Part shown: piece after piece, positions 43,151-52,236 of the stretch | How positions within the stretch are numbered: the first letter of the stretch is position 1 | Layout: each line of letters begins with the position of its first letter | Assembly (NCBI RefSeq): GCF_013033515.1 | Contig: NZ_WQEG01000003.1 | Coordinates: 62,001 to 126,000 of the forward strand | Direction of reading: 5' to 3' | Source of the DNA: Ruegeria sp. HKCCA6707 | GTDB lineage: Bacteria > Pseudomonadota > Alphaproteobacteria > Rhodobacterales > Rhodobacteraceae | Length of the DNA: 64,000 bases | Translations under genes and position numbers: made by a program | Notes under the pieces: generated by a model | Database searches by the model: none | The model's input: only the letters and a program-made list of their open reading frames with translations | What the model was told of the DNA's origin: nothing

Positions 43151-45435
43151 CTTTGGCCTGCTTTCATTATGTTGGTTTTAATCGCCTGTTTTGATGGCGC
43201 AGAGATTGGGGCATCGTTGACCCCCGGCAGTCGGATCACAGCCATTGCGCCAAAATGGTCCTGTCCGTCAAAGACGGGCGCATCTTCCAAGCTCAGCGCT
43301 CCGCCATGTTCTTCGATGATCTTCTTGACGATCGGTAACCCAAGGCCCGTGCCTTCGTCCCGTGTCGTCACATAGGGTTCAAACAGCCGCGCCCGATCTT
43401 CGGGCAGGCCGATGCCGTTATCGGCAATGGTGATCTGGGTGCCCGCGTCGTCACTGGACACGATCACCTTGATCTGCGGCGCCAGATTTTCGGGCGCACC
43501 TTTTTGTTTCAGGGTTTCAATGGCTTCACCCGCGTTCTTGATCAGGTTCGTCAGCGCCTGGCTCAGCATGGTGGCATCAATATCGCCCATGATCGGCTGA
43601 TCCGGCAGATCGGCTGTGATCTCCACTTCGGGCTGACCGGCTTGCTGCAGCAACACGGCCTCACGCACCAGATCCACCACATCCGCCTCATGGCGATCCG
43701 GCTCGGGCATCCGGGCGAATTTCGAGAACTCATCGACAATGCGCCGCAAATCATTGGTCTGCCGCACGATCACATCGGTCATCGACACCATCGTATCGCA
43801 GTCATCCTCTTCCAGTTTGGGAGAGAATTTGCGTTTGATCCGCTCCGCGCTCAGCTGAATGGGCGTCAGAGGGTTCTTGATCTCGTGCGCAATGCGGCGG
43901 GCAACATCGCCCCAGGCCGCCATACGCTGGGCGCTGACCAGATCGGTGACATCGTCAAAGGCCACCACATAGCCCTCCAAGCCACCATCCTCGCCACGCC
44001 GGGTCGCCATGCGCACCAGCAGGTTTTCCAACCTTCCTTTACGGGTGACCTTGATCTCTTCCTGCACGGCCTCCTGCCCGCTTTCCTTGAGACTTTCGAA
44101 CAGAGGCATGAATTCGGGCACAGCGATACCAATCGCCAGATGTTCTTCGCCCCGCGACCAGTCCAGCAAGCGTTGGGCAGAGCGGTTCACGAAGGTGACA
44201 TACCCGTCCGAATCTACCCCCACAACGCCTGATGTGACCGAACTGAGAACGGAATCGAACAATCTGCGGCGGCGTTCGATCTGACGGGTGTTTTCCAGCA
44301 GTGTGTCACGCTGTCCTTTGAGCTGGCGGGTCATCTGGTTGAAGTACCGCCCCAGCATCGCGATCTCGTCGTCGCTTTTCTCTTCGATCACCTGCACGCT
44401 CAAATCCCCTGCCCCGACGCGCTGCGCCGCGGTGGTCAACCGCCCGACCGGGCGCGACAGGCGTTCGGCAAACCACATGCCCAAAGACATGGCCGCCAGA
44501 ATCAAAATGACCGCAAATCCCAGATAGAGCAGGCCGAATTGAAACAGAACCCGCCCACGGTCGCTTTCAAGCTGGCTGTAGAACTGGGCCGTTTCCTTGG
44601 TTTCATCCAACAGCGTGAGCAACTCGCCATCGACTTCGCGACTGACATAGAGATAACGATCCGTATAGGCCCTGAGCGGCACGAGGGCCCGAAACTCGCT
44701 ATTGGCCCAATCGGCGATGATCCCGACGCGCGCGTCCTGCGCTTCGATCATCTGTTCGGGGGTCGGCTGTTCATAGTCGAATAGGTAGGATCTGTCGCCG
44801 CGTGCGCGGATCTCCCCGCTGCCGTCGATCACATAAGCCTCGCGCAGGCCACGTTGGATCTGGCCTTGCCCTTGCGCCAATACCTCGCGCAGTTCGGCAT
44901 CCGAGATATAGAAATCCAGCGACCGAGCGTTGTCGAGAAACCGCGCCAGGACCACCGCATCCTGAGTCAGGCCCTGCCGGTGTTCTTGTTCATAGGCTTC
45001 GGCGGCGCTGAGCGAGGATCCAACCACCCCGCGCACCCGATCCGAAAACCAGCCTTCAAGCCCGATATTCACCGTTAGCCCGGCAAATATCGCCACGGTC
45101 ACCGTAGGGACCAGCGCCAGCAGCGTAAACGCGCCGATCAAGCGCAAATGCAGACGCGAGCCGGCGGATTTCGCACGGCGTGCCGCAATCAGACTGCCAA
45201 GCTGGCCCAGCACCAGAGCGGCCACAACCAGCACGTAAACCAGATCGGCAAGAAGAATCAGACGCAGGGTCGGCGCCGCAGCACCCAGATCAAAGGGACC
45301 AATAACCAGATAGGTTGCAAACGCCAAAACCGGGCCCAGCATAACCAGGCCCAAGGTGCTGAAATTGCGCAGTTTCCGGGACTTTCGCCACCGGTTAATC
45401 GCTGGAATAGGCCCGATCTGTGCCCGCGTTGCCAC
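43147..45435 (-). CDS. ntrY: Sensor histidine kinase NtrY
   Basis: A 762-residue membrane sensor kinase. Hydrophobic segments lie at about 29-50, 60-80, 90-115 and 305-325, with a large periplasmic loop between the last two. A HAMP domain (SRPVGRLTTAAQRVGAGDLSV) and a PAS domain (VGVDSDGYVTFVNRSAQRLL) follow. The phospho-acceptor His is in [15 protein letters not shown] (about residue 516). The ATP-binding domain has NLIKNAGEAIE, DNGIGLPEDRARLFEP and GTGLGLPIVKKI. It partners with NtrX immediately downstream. It is separated from ntrC by about 100 bases containing two hairpins. Confidence 0.95.
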   Translation of the reverse strand: MATRAQIGPIPAINRWRKSRKLRNFSTLGLVMLGPVLAFATYLVIGPFDLGAAAPTLRLILLADLVYVLVVAALVLGQLGSLIAARRAKSAGSRLHLRLIGAFTLLALVPTVTVAIFAGLTVNIGLEGWFSDRVRGVVGSSLSAAEAYEQEHRQGLTQDAVVLARFLDNARSLDFYISDAELREVLAQGQGQIQRGLREAYVIDGSGEIRARGDRSYLFDYEQPTPEQMIEAQDARVGIIADWANSEFRALVPLRAYTDRYLYVSREVDGELLTLLDETKETAQFYSQLESDRGRVLFQFGLLYLGFAVILILAAMSLGMWFAERLSRPVGRLTTAAQRVGAGDLSVQVIEEKSDDEIAMLGRYFNQMTRQLKGQRDTLLENTRQIERRRRLFDSVLSSVTSGVVGVDSDGYVTFVNRSAQRLLDWSRGEEHLAIGIAVPEFMPLFESLKESGQEAVQEEIKVTRKGRLENLLVRMATRRGEDGGLEGYVVAFDDVTDLVSAQRMAAWGDVARRIAHEIKNPLTPIQLSAERIKRKFSPKLEEDDCDTMVSMTDVIVRQTNDLRRIVDEFSKFARMPEPDRHEADVVDLVREAVLLQQAGQPEVEITADLPDQPIMGDIDATMLSQALTNLIKNAGEAIETLKQKGAPENLAPQIKVIVSSDDAGTQITIADNGIGLPEDRARLFEPYVTTRDEGTGLGLPIVKKIIEEHGGALSLEDAPVFDGQDHFGAMAVIRLPGVNDAPISAPSKQAIKTNIMKAGQR

Positions 45436-45534
45436 CGTCTGCCCTCATCCTGATGTGCCGCTTGCGCGGCTTACCGCCATATCTCGTGGTCTTTCCCAGC
45501 TTTGAACCTGGACGCCACAGTTTGTGTGGCGATA
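45436..45534 (-). other. ntrC-ntrY spacer with two hairpins
   Basis: The gap contains CGCCACA/TGTGGCG (45513-45519 with 45525-45531) two bases after the ntrC stop and GCCGC/GCGGC around 45459-45472. Neither has a U-run. They may protect or process the transcript between the two two-component pairs. No promoter was identified for ntrY here. Confidence 0.4.
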
Positions 45535-46902
45535 TTACATCAGTTTGCGACGGCGTGTCACCTGAATATCGAGGTCAGTTATCTTTTTCCGCAGCGTATT
45601 CCTGTTGATTCCCAATAAATCGGCACATTTCGCCTGATTTCCGCCGGTTGCGTCCAAGGCAATCTCGATCAAAGGCGCCTCGACCTCGCGCAGAATGCGC
45701 TGATACAGACCCGGAGGTGGCAAGATATTGCCGTGCAGGTCGAAATATCGGCGCAAATGGCGCGCGACCGAGGTCGACAGTTTTTCGCGCTCGCCATCCC
45801 CCAAAACCGGTTCGGCCTCGGGCTGGCTGCCCAGAACCAGTTCGACCTCGGCCTTGGAAATCTCTTTCGCCCGGCTGGTCAGGCTCAGCCTGCGGATCGC
45901 ATTTTCCAACTGCCGCACATTGCCGGGCCAGGAATAGCGGCGCACCAGCTCTACCGCTTCGGGGCTGAGCCAGCGTTTGATCCCTGTCTCGCGCTCCTCG
46001 CGGGTCAGGAAATGTTCGGCGAGCAAAGTGATGTCATCGACGCGTTCGCGCAGGGCCGGCACGTGAATGGTTGCGCCGCACAGACGGTAATACAGATCCT
46101 GCCGCAGCCGCCCGGTCTCCATCGCTTCGGTCAGATCGCCCTGGCTGGTGGCCATGAACCGTGGCACATGATCGCCCGGCGTATCCATCATCCGTACGAT
46201 GCGCGCCTGAATCTCGTCTTCGATATCGGTGATCTCGTCGATCAGCAGAGTGCCCCCACGCACCCGCGCCATCACCCGCGCCGGACCCTCCAGATCGCTC
46301 AGGTCCGCCGCCGTGGCCGTTACGAACGGCAGGGTTCTGCGATCCGAGAAATCGTGAATAGCACGTGCAATCAGAGACTTACCTGACCCACTTTCACCAG
46401 AAATCATCACCGGCAAATCGGTGTTCATCACCCGCGCGACAAGCCGATAAAGTGCCTGCATCAGCGGTGTGCGTCCAACCAGAGGCAACTCATCAGGACG
46501 GTCTTCTGCTGCCTCCTGTGCGTCGGGAATGTTGCGTTGCTTCTGCTCAAGCGCGCGCGCGGTACGCTTCATCAGGTCCGGCAGATCAAAGGGTTTCGGC
46601 AAATAGTCATAGGCATCCGCTTCAGCGGCCTGAATCGCCGTCATGATCGTGTTCTGCGCCGAGATGACAATCACCGGCAAACCGGGCCGGTCCTGCGCAA
46701 TCTTGGGCAGCATCTCAAGCCCGTTGCCATCGGGCATGACCACATCCGAGATCACGACGTCCCCCTTGCCCTCTGCCACCCAGCGCATCAGCGTTGTCAG
46801 CGACGAGGTCGCGTGCACCTTGCACCCGGCGCGGGTCAGAGCCTGTGTCAGAACCGTACGAATGGTTCGGTCGTCGTCGGCAACCAGAATAGTGCCATCC
46901 AT
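45535..46902 (-). CDS. ntrC: Response regulator NtrC (nitrogen control), GAFTGA-less
   Basis: Nitrogen regulator with receiver (phospho-acceptor Asp53 in [11 protein letters not shown]), AAA+ domain and a Fis-type DNA-binding end ([22 protein letters not shown]). Walker A is [14 protein letters not shown]; Walker B is [11 protein letters not shown]. Between them a block of about 20-25 residues found in sigma-54 activators, including GAFTGA, is missing ([19 protein letters not shown]). This matches Rhodobacter capsulatus NtrC, which activates sigma-70 promoters. Its start overlaps the ntrB stop by one base (TGATG). Confidence 0.95.
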   Translation of the reverse strand: MDGTILVADDDRTIRTVLTQALTRAGCKVHATSSLTTLMRWVAEGKGDVVISDVVMPDGNGLEMLPKIAQDRPGLPVIVISAQNTIMTAIQAAEADAYDYLPKPFDLPDLMKRTARALEQKQRNIPDAQEAAEDRPDELPLVGRTPLMQALYRLVARVMNTDLPVMISGESGSGKSLIARAIHDFSDRRTLPFVTATAADLSDLEGPARVMARVRGGTLLIDEITDIEDEIQARIVRMMDTPGDHVPRFMATSQGDLTEAMETGRLRQDLYYRLCGATIHVPALRERVDDITLLAEHFLTREERETGIKRWLSPEAVELVRRYSWPGNVRQLENAIRRLSLTSRAKEISKAEVELVLGSQPEAEPVLGDGEREKLSTSVARHLRRYFDLHGNILPPPGLYQRILREVEAPLIEIALDATGGNQAKCADLLGINRNTLRKKITDLDIQVTRRRKLM

Positions 46903-47981
46903 CAGCTGCTCTCCTTTTTGCTTTCTTTGGGCGCCCGCCGCAGGGACAGGCGAAATACGGTGCGTCCGGGGACCGAATCAGCCGATATCCAGCCGTCATG
47001 GTCCGAGACGATCTTGCTGACCAGCGCCAGACCAAGCCCGGTGCCGTTTTCCTTGCCCGACACGAACGGGTCAAAAATATCGCTGCGAATTTTCTCGGGC
47101 AGGCCAGGGCCATCATCGATAATCTCGATCTGCAAGGGCAGCGAATGGCCCGACCCGTCACTTCGGCGCAGGCGGAACGAGTGTTCGAAATAGGTGCGCA
47201 GGCGAATGGTTCCGCCCTTGGGGTCAGCAGCTTCCGAGGCGTTCTTGAGAAGGTTCAGAACCACTTGCAGGAACTGATCCGGGTCACCATAGGCCAGAGG
47301 CAAGGAGGGATCATAATCCTCGATAATGGTCATGTGGGCACCAAAACCCAGCAAAGCCGACCGACGCGCACGGTCCAGCACGTCGTGAATATTGACTGGC
47401 TTGAAATCAGGCACGGACAGGTTCCCGAACTGCTCGACCTGCTCCAACAGCTTAACGATCCTGCGGGTTTCAGCCACGATAAGATCAGTAAGTTCAAGAT
47501 CTTCCGCCGGTATATTCATGCTCAGCAGTTGCGCCGCGCCGGTGATCCCGGCCAGCGGGTTCTTGATTTCATGCGCCAGCATCTCGGCCATGCCAATGGC
47601 CGATTGCGCGGCCGATTTCACCGTATTGCCTCGCGTCATGCGCCCGGCCAGCTCGCGTGGCGAGATGGTCATGATCATCGAGCCTTCATGCCCGACCAGC
47701 GGCGCGATCTGAAGCGCGCATTGCAGAGGTGCCCGGTTGCCGGACCCGACATCAACATCATTGACAAAGAGCGGCGTGCTTTGTGCACGGGCGCGCAGGA
47801 ACGCCTCTTCCAAGGGCGCGTCAACGGCGATCATGTCCCAGACCGGCGTGCCGATCACCGCCTTGCGCGACGCGTTCAGAAACCCTTCGCCCGAAGAATT
47901 CACGTCAGCAATCCGGTCCTCTGGATCGATGATAAAGGCCGGAACAGGAAGCGAGGCCCATACGCTTTTGTCCGAGTTCAT
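46902..47981 (-). CDS. ntrB: Nitrogen-regulation histidine kinase NtrB
   Basis: Soluble PAS-containing kinase (359 residues) that phosphorylates and dephosphorylates NtrC under PII control. The PAS domain spans about 10-100; the phospho-acceptor is His137 in [21 protein letters not shown]. The ATP domain shows [20 protein letters not shown] and [16 protein letters not shown]. There is no transmembrane segment. The start overlaps the dusB stop by four bases and the stop overlaps ntrC, so dusB-ntrB-ntrC is one operon. Confidence 0.95.
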   Translation of the reverse strand: MNSDKSVWASLPVPAFIIDPEDRIADVNSSGEGFLNASRKAVIGTPVWDMIAVDAPLEEAFLRARAQSTPLFVNDVDVGSGNRAPLQCALQIAPLVGHEGSMIMTISPRELAGRMTRGNTVKSAAQSAIGMAEMLAHEIKNPLAGITGAAQLLSMNIPAEDLELTDLIVAETRRIVKLLEQVEQFGNLSVPDFKPVNIHDVLDRARRSALLGFGAHMTIIEDYDPSLPLAYGDPDQFLQVVLNLLKNASEAADPKGGTIRLRTYFEHSFRLRRSDGSGHSLPLQIEIIDDGPGLPEKIRSDIFDPFVSGKENGTGLGLALVSKIVSDHDGWISADSVPGRTVFRLSLRRAPKESKKESS

Positions 47982-48961
47982 GCCGCCACCTGCTCTACCG
48001 GATTTAAAGCATCTGCAAGCAGGCGCATGACTTCTTCGGGATCTCGCGACGTCAGAACCGCACGACGCAGCTGCGGTGGTGTTCCGGCCTCATCCATGTA
48101 CCATCCCAGATGTTTGCGGGCGACGCGCAGGCCCAGATCCCGGCCATAGAAGCTCAACATCGCCTGATAATGCGCACGCACCATGTCAATCAGATCGTCA
48201 CCTTCGGGAACCTCGGGTGCGGTCTGTCCAAAAAGATCGTGGCACACCTGCGCCAACAGCCAGGGCTTGCCCTGCGCATCGCGCCCGATCATCACGCCAT
48301 CTGCACCGGATTGGTCTAACGCGCTGCGCGCGGCGGCGCTGTCCACGATATCACCGTTGGCAATGACAGGGATCGAAACTGCCTCAGACACCGCCCGGAT
48401 GGCCCGCCAGTCGGCATGGCCCTTGTAAAACTGACAGCGCGTGCGCCCGTGAATGGTGACCATCTGAACCCCAGCATCCTGCGCCCGGCGCGCGACCACA
48501 GGCGCGTTCAGCAACGCGTCATCCCAACCCAGCCGGGTTTTCAACGTCACAGGCACGTCCACGGCGGCAACCACAGCCTCAATCAGCGTCAGCGCGTGAT
48601 CTGGGGTCTTCAACAAGGCTGAACCTGAATAGCCATTGGTCACCTTCTTGGCGGGGCAGCCCATATTGATATCGATTACCCGCGCGCCGCGATCGGCCAC
48701 TTGTCGCGCAGCTTCGGCCATCCAATGCGCCTCGCGCCCGGCCAGTTGCACAGCGGTGTTTTCCACATCCGCCGACAGTTCGGCCCGCTCCCGGACACCG
48801 GGCTTGGCCTGCACCATCTCTTGACTGGCGACCATTTCGCTCACCACCAACCCGGCGCCAAAGCGCATCACCAGGTCGCGGAACGGGCGATCGGTGATTC
48901 CGGCCATGGGGGCCAGCAAAACAGGTGGTGACACGTCTTTGTCAGCGAGGCGAAGTGTCAA
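47978..48961 (-). CDS. dusB: tRNA-dihydrouridine synthase B (NifR3)
   Basis: FMN-dependent enzyme that reduces uridine to dihydrouridine in tRNA. The N-terminal flavin barrel starts VLLAPMAGITDRPFR; the catalytic cysteine is Cys102 in DINMGCPAKKV, and the C-terminal helical domain follows (RVARKHLGWY). It is the first gene of the nitrogen-control operon, the arrangement first called nifR3-ntrB-ntrC in R. capsulatus. It is divergent from ispDF across a 181-base region (48962-49142) that contains an ATCACCT/AGGTGAT repeat pair (49049-49055, 49081-49087). Confidence 0.95.
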   Translation of the reverse strand: MTLRLADKDVSPPVLLAPMAGITDRPFRDLVMRFGAGLVVSEMVASQEMVQAKPGVRERAELSADVENTAVQLAGREAHWMAEAARQVADRGARVIDINMGCPAKKVTNGYSGSALLKTPDHALTLIEAVVAAVDVPVTLKTRLGWDDALLNAPVVARRAQDAGVQMVTIHGRTRCQFYKGHADWRAIRAVSEAVSIPVIANGDIVDSAAARSALDQSGADGVMIGRDAQGKPWLLAQVCHDLFGQTAPEVPEGDDLIDMVRAHYQAMLSFYGRDLGLRVARKHLGWYMDEAGTPPQLRRAVLTSRDPEEVMRLLADALNPVEQVAA

Positions 48962-49142
48962 TGTGCTTAATCCTTAGGCAATTACCGCTTTGATACCGGG
49001 TCTTGAGGGGGTGAACAATGAATCGCAAGGCAATAAGCCTGCAAAATCATCACCTGCCTAATTTTTAATCACTCGATCAGAGGTGATTGCCACTGCATTC
49101 ACCGCCCCCTAAACAAACCCCAAGACAGGAGCCAATTTGACC

Positions 49143-50273
49143 ATGACCACAGCCGCCATCATCGTCGCCGCAGGACGCGGAATACGCGCCGGTGGCGGTG
49201 TTCCAAAGCAGTGGCGCAGCCTGGCCGGGCGACGCGTCGCGGACTGGACGCTGGACCGGTTACGCGGGGCGGTTGATCACGTTGTTTTGGTCCTGTCAGA
49301 AGACGACCGGGCACCCTGGGACGAGTTCCGCAAAAGCGACCTGATCCTGGCGCCTGGGGGCGCGGATCGCGCGGGCTCGGTCCGCAATGGGTTGCAGGCT
49401 TTGACAGGTCTGGGTGTGGAAAAGGTGCTGATCCACGATGTAGCGCGCCCATGCGTGTCTGCGCGCATCATAAAGGACGTGATCGAGGCCCTGAACACCC
49501 ACCAAGCCACAGCGCCGGGCCTAGCAGTAACTGACGCGTTGTGGGTGGGATCAGAGGACACCGTCAAAGGGGTGCAGGATCGCAGCAGCCTGTTTGCCGC
49601 GCAGACCCCGCAAGGGTTTCACTATGACGCCATTGTCGCCGCCCATGCGGCACGTTCCGGCGGGGCCGCAGATGATGTCGAAGTCGCCCGCGCCGCAGGG
49701 CTGGATGTGCATATCGTGCCGGGCGATGCGGATAATCTGAAAATCACCCGACCCGAGGATTTTGCCCGGGCGGAACGGATATTGGGAATGGAAATGGATG
49801 TAAGGCTGGGCAACGGATATGACGTGCACCGCTTTGGCGACGGAGATCACGTGATCCTGTGTGGTGTCAAAATACCCCACAGTCGCGGATTGCAGGGGCA
49901 TTCGGATGCGGATGTCGGGATGCACGCGGTCACCGATGCGATCTATGGCGCATTGGCGCAGGGCGATATCGGCCAGCATTTTCCGCCCTCTGACCCGCAA
50001 TGGAAAGGCGCGGCCAGCGAGATCTTTCTGCGCCACGCCGTCGCGCTGGCCAGTGACATGGGCTATGCCATCTCGAACGTCGATTGCACCTTGGTGTGTG
50101 AGTTTCCCAAAATCGGTCCCCATGCCCGGACCATGCGGGAAGAAATGTCCAAATTCATGGGCTTGCGGGCAGATCAGGTCTCGGTCAAGGCCACCACGTC
50201 CGAGCGTTTGGGCTTTACCGGTCGCAGCGAAGGCATCGCCGCCTTGGCCACGGCCTGTCTGGTGAAATCATGA
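49143..50273 (+). CDS. ispDF: Bifunctional IspD/IspF isoprenoid synthesis enzyme
   Basis: Fused enzyme of the non-mevalonate isoprenoid pathway. The N-terminal half is the CDP-ME cytidylyltransferase ([32 protein letters not shown]), and the C-terminal half from about residue 219 is MEcPP synthase ([14 protein letters not shown] with the metal ligands DVH, and [14 protein letters not shown]). I prefer the ATG at 49143; a TTG two codons earlier (49137) lies five bases after AGGAG, so it is a real alternative. It is co-translated with pgpA (ATGA). Confidence 0.96.
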   Translation: MTTAAIIVAAGRGIRAGGGVPKQWRSLAGRRVADWTLDRLRGAVDHVVLVLSEDDRAPWDEFRKSDLILAPGGADRAGSVRNGLQALTGLGVEKVLIHDVARPCVSARIIKDVIEALNTHQATAPGLAVTDALWVGSEDTVKGVQDRSSLFAAQTPQGFHYDAIVAAHAARSGGAADDVEVARAAGLDVHIVPGDADNLKITRPEDFARAERILGMEMDVRLGNGYDVHRFGDGDHVILCGVKIPHSRGLQGHSDADVGMHAVTDAIYGALAQGDIGQHFPPSDPQWKGAASEIFLRHAVALASDMGYAISNVDCTLVCEFPKIGPHARTMREEMSKFMGLRADQVSVKATTSERLGFTGRSEGIAALATACLVKS

Positions 50274-50767
50274 CCCTTGCGCGCCTGATTGGCACGGTGG
50301 GCGGTGTCGGCTATCTGCGCCCTGCCCCGGGCACCTGGGGCTCGGTTGCGGCGCTGCCTTTGGCCTGGCTGTTGCATGTAATCGGCGGCTTCCCCTTGCT
50401 TGTGCTCGCCACATTTGCGGTCTTTGCCGGTGGGCTTTGGGCCACAGGTGTGATGACGGCTGGGCAAGACGATCACGACCCATCCGAGATTGTCGTCGAC
50501 GAGGTTGCAGGACAGTTCATCGCAATCTGGGCAATCTCCTACCCCAGCTGGGCGCACGGGATCGAGATCACGGCGCTCTGGCCCGGTTGGCTGGCCGGAT
50601 TTCTGCTGTTCCGCCTGTTCGACATCACCAAACCCGGCCCCGTTGGCTGGGCCGACCGCAGGGGCGACCCGATGGGCGTGATGCTGGATGATGTCATCGC
50701 CGGCTTCTTTGCCGCGATTGGCGTCATGGCTCTGGCCGGCATCGCACATGGGGTATTGGGCCTGTGA
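50270..50767 (+). CDS. pgpA: Phosphatidylglycerophosphatase A
   Basis: A 165-residue inner-membrane phosphatase that makes phosphatidylglycerol from its phosphate precursor. Family landmarks are [19 protein letters not shown] near the start, the acidic motif [18 protein letters not shown] in the middle and [23 protein letters not shown] at the end. Hydrophobic segments flank these. It overlaps both neighbours by four bases (ATGA with ispDF, GTGA with the pncC gene). Confidence 0.93.
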   Translation: MTLARLIGTVGGVGYLRPAPGTWGSVAALPLAWLLHVIGGFPLLVLATFAVFAGGLWATGVMTAGQDDHDPSEIVVDEVAGQFIAIWAISYPSWAHGIEITALWPGWLAGFLLFRLFDITKPGPVGWADRRGDPMGVMLDDVIAGFFAAIGVMALAGIAHGVLGL

Positions 50768-51246
50768 ACGTATCCGAGCTTCTTGATCTGGCTAAGGCGC
50801 GGGGCGTCATGATCGCAACCGCCGAAAGCTGCACCGGCGGCATGGTGGCGGCGGCGCTGACGGATATTCCCGGAAGCTCAGCGGTCGTGGATCGTGGCTT
50901 TGTGACCTACACCAACGATGCAAAGGAACAGATGTTGGGTGTACGGGCGCAGACTTTGGCCACTTACGGCGCTGTTTCAGAGCAGGTTGCGCATGAAATG
51001 GCTGAAGGCGCCCTGCAGCACTCAAACGCGCAGTTGGCGGTGTCGATCACCGGAATCGCGGGCCCCGGCGGCTCTGACTACAAGCCCGAGGGCCGCGTTT
51101 GCTTTGGTCTGGCCTTCAAAGGCCATGTCACACAGACGGAAACGGTGGAGTTTGGTGCGCTCGGACGCGACAAAGTACGCCAATCCGCGCGCGATCACGC
51201 GTTGACGCTGCTGCGCGACGCGCTTTTGCCAACCGACGATACCTGA
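50764..51246 (+). CDS. pncC: CinA-family nicotinamide-nucleotide amidohydrolase
   Basis: A 160-residue stand-alone C-terminal CinA domain (PncC), which deamidates nicotinamide mononucleotide to nicotinate mononucleotide. The motif ATAESCTGGMVAAALTDIPGSS and the later SITGIAGPGGSDYKPEGRVC are typical. The N-terminal competence-type domain is absent. It starts with GTG overlapping the pgpA stop. It ends the ispDF-pgpA-pncC operon. Confidence 0.92.
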   Translation: MNVSELLDLAKARGVMIATAESCTGGMVAAALTDIPGSSAVVDRGFVTYTNDAKEQMLGVRAQTLATYGAVSEQVAHEMAEGALQHSNAQLAVSITGIAGPGGSDYKPEGRVCFGLAFKGHVTQTETVEFGALGRDKVRQSARDHALTLLRDALLPTDDT

Positions 51247-51330
51247 GCTTGCGCGAACAATCAGGCTCGACTCTGGCCCGAAGGTCAGGCTATCAGCCCG
51301 CAACATTCCCTTAGCCCAGAGGTTTGCGCC

Positions 51331-52011
51331 ATGATCCCCAGTTCTTTCCCCGATAGCACCGAAATCGCCCGCCTGACTGCGCGGATGCTGCTGGAGATCA
51401 AGGCCGTTCATTTCAATGCGCGCGAGCCGTTCACGCTGTCTTCTGGTCTGCCCAGCCCGACCTATATCGACTGCCGCAAGCTGATCTCATACCCCCGCAT
51501 CCGTTCGACCCTGATGGATTTCCTGACGGTCACCGTGATGCGGGATGCGGGGTTTGAGGCGTTTGACAACATCGCCGGGGGCGAGACGGCGGGCATCCCC
51601 TTTGCCGCCATGGTGGCCGAGCGTATGGCGCTGCCGATGACCTATGTGCGCAAGAAACCCAAAGGCTATGGCCGTAACGCCCGTATCGAAGGCACGATGG
51701 GCGAAGGCGATCGGGTGCTGCTGGTCGAGGACCTGACCACCGATGGTGGATCAAAGCTGTCTTTTGTCGATGCGATCCGCGAAACAGGGGCCACCTGCGG
51801 GCACACGGCGGTGATTTTCTATTATGGTATTTTCCCCGAGACCGAAAAAACTCTGGGCGATCACGGAATAACCCTGCATTCGCTGTGCACCTGGTGGGAT
51901 GTTCTGGCCGAGGCCAATGCGCAAAAGGCCTTTGACGCAGAGACCCTTAGCGGGGTCGAGGCATTTCTGAACGACCCACGTGGCTGGCAAGAGGCTAATA
52001 AATCCAGTTAA
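51331..52011 (+). CDS. pyrE: Orotate phosphoribosyltransferase
   Basis: Makes orotidine 5'-phosphate from orotate and PRPP in pyrimidine synthesis. The PRPP-binding motif is [15 protein letters not shown], and [20 protein letters not shown] gives the substrate loop at the N-terminus. [21 protein letters not shown] carries the catalytic lysine region. At 226 residues it has normal length. It is followed by the AT-richer, DnaA-box-containing gap before dnaB. Confidence 0.95.
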   Translation: MIPSSFPDSTEIARLTARMLLEIKAVHFNAREPFTLSSGLPSPTYIDCRKLISYPRIRSTLMDFLTVTVMRDAGFEAFDNIAGGETAGIPFAAMVAERMALPMTYVRKKPKGYGRNARIEGTMGEGDRVLLVEDLTTDGGSKLSFVDAIRETGATCGHTAVIFYYGIFPETEKTLGDHGITLHSLCTWWDVLAEANAQKAFDAETLSGVEAFLNDPRGWQEANKSS

Positions 52012-52017
52012 ATCTGT

Positions 52018-52170
52018 TGTGGATGGATTGGGGATAAGCCCACAAGAATCGGAGCTTCGCCTACGATATCTGGTGACTTTCGCGTCAATTCCTACATAAT
52101 AAGCCAAGCGCGTTCAGATATCCAAACTGTCCGGAAAGTTATCCCAAGGCTTTACCCCAACTTAGCCACA
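52018..52170. promoter_or_regulatory. Cluster of DnaA-box-like sequences upstream of dnaB
   Basis: Against TTATCCACA: TTAGCCACA at 52162-52170 (one mismatch), TTATCCCCA on the minus strand at 52029-52037 (one mismatch), TTATCCCAA at 52139-52147 (two) and CCATCCACA on the minus strand at 52018-52026 (two). They fall within about 150 bases of the 225-base gap before dnaB. They may let DnaA control dnaB; an origin is less likely. Confidence 0.4.
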
Positions 52171-52236
52171 GGTATTTCCAGATAGCTTGTGGTGGTGTTT
52201 CGCGTGTAGAACCGGCGCACGGGCAGCGGGGACAAG

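Noticed and set aside
52012..52236. Possible chromosome origin at the DnaA-box-like cluster
   Set aside because: Only imperfect boxes are present, there is no clear AT-rich unwinding element, and the usual origin neighbours (dnaA, hemE, parAB) are absent.
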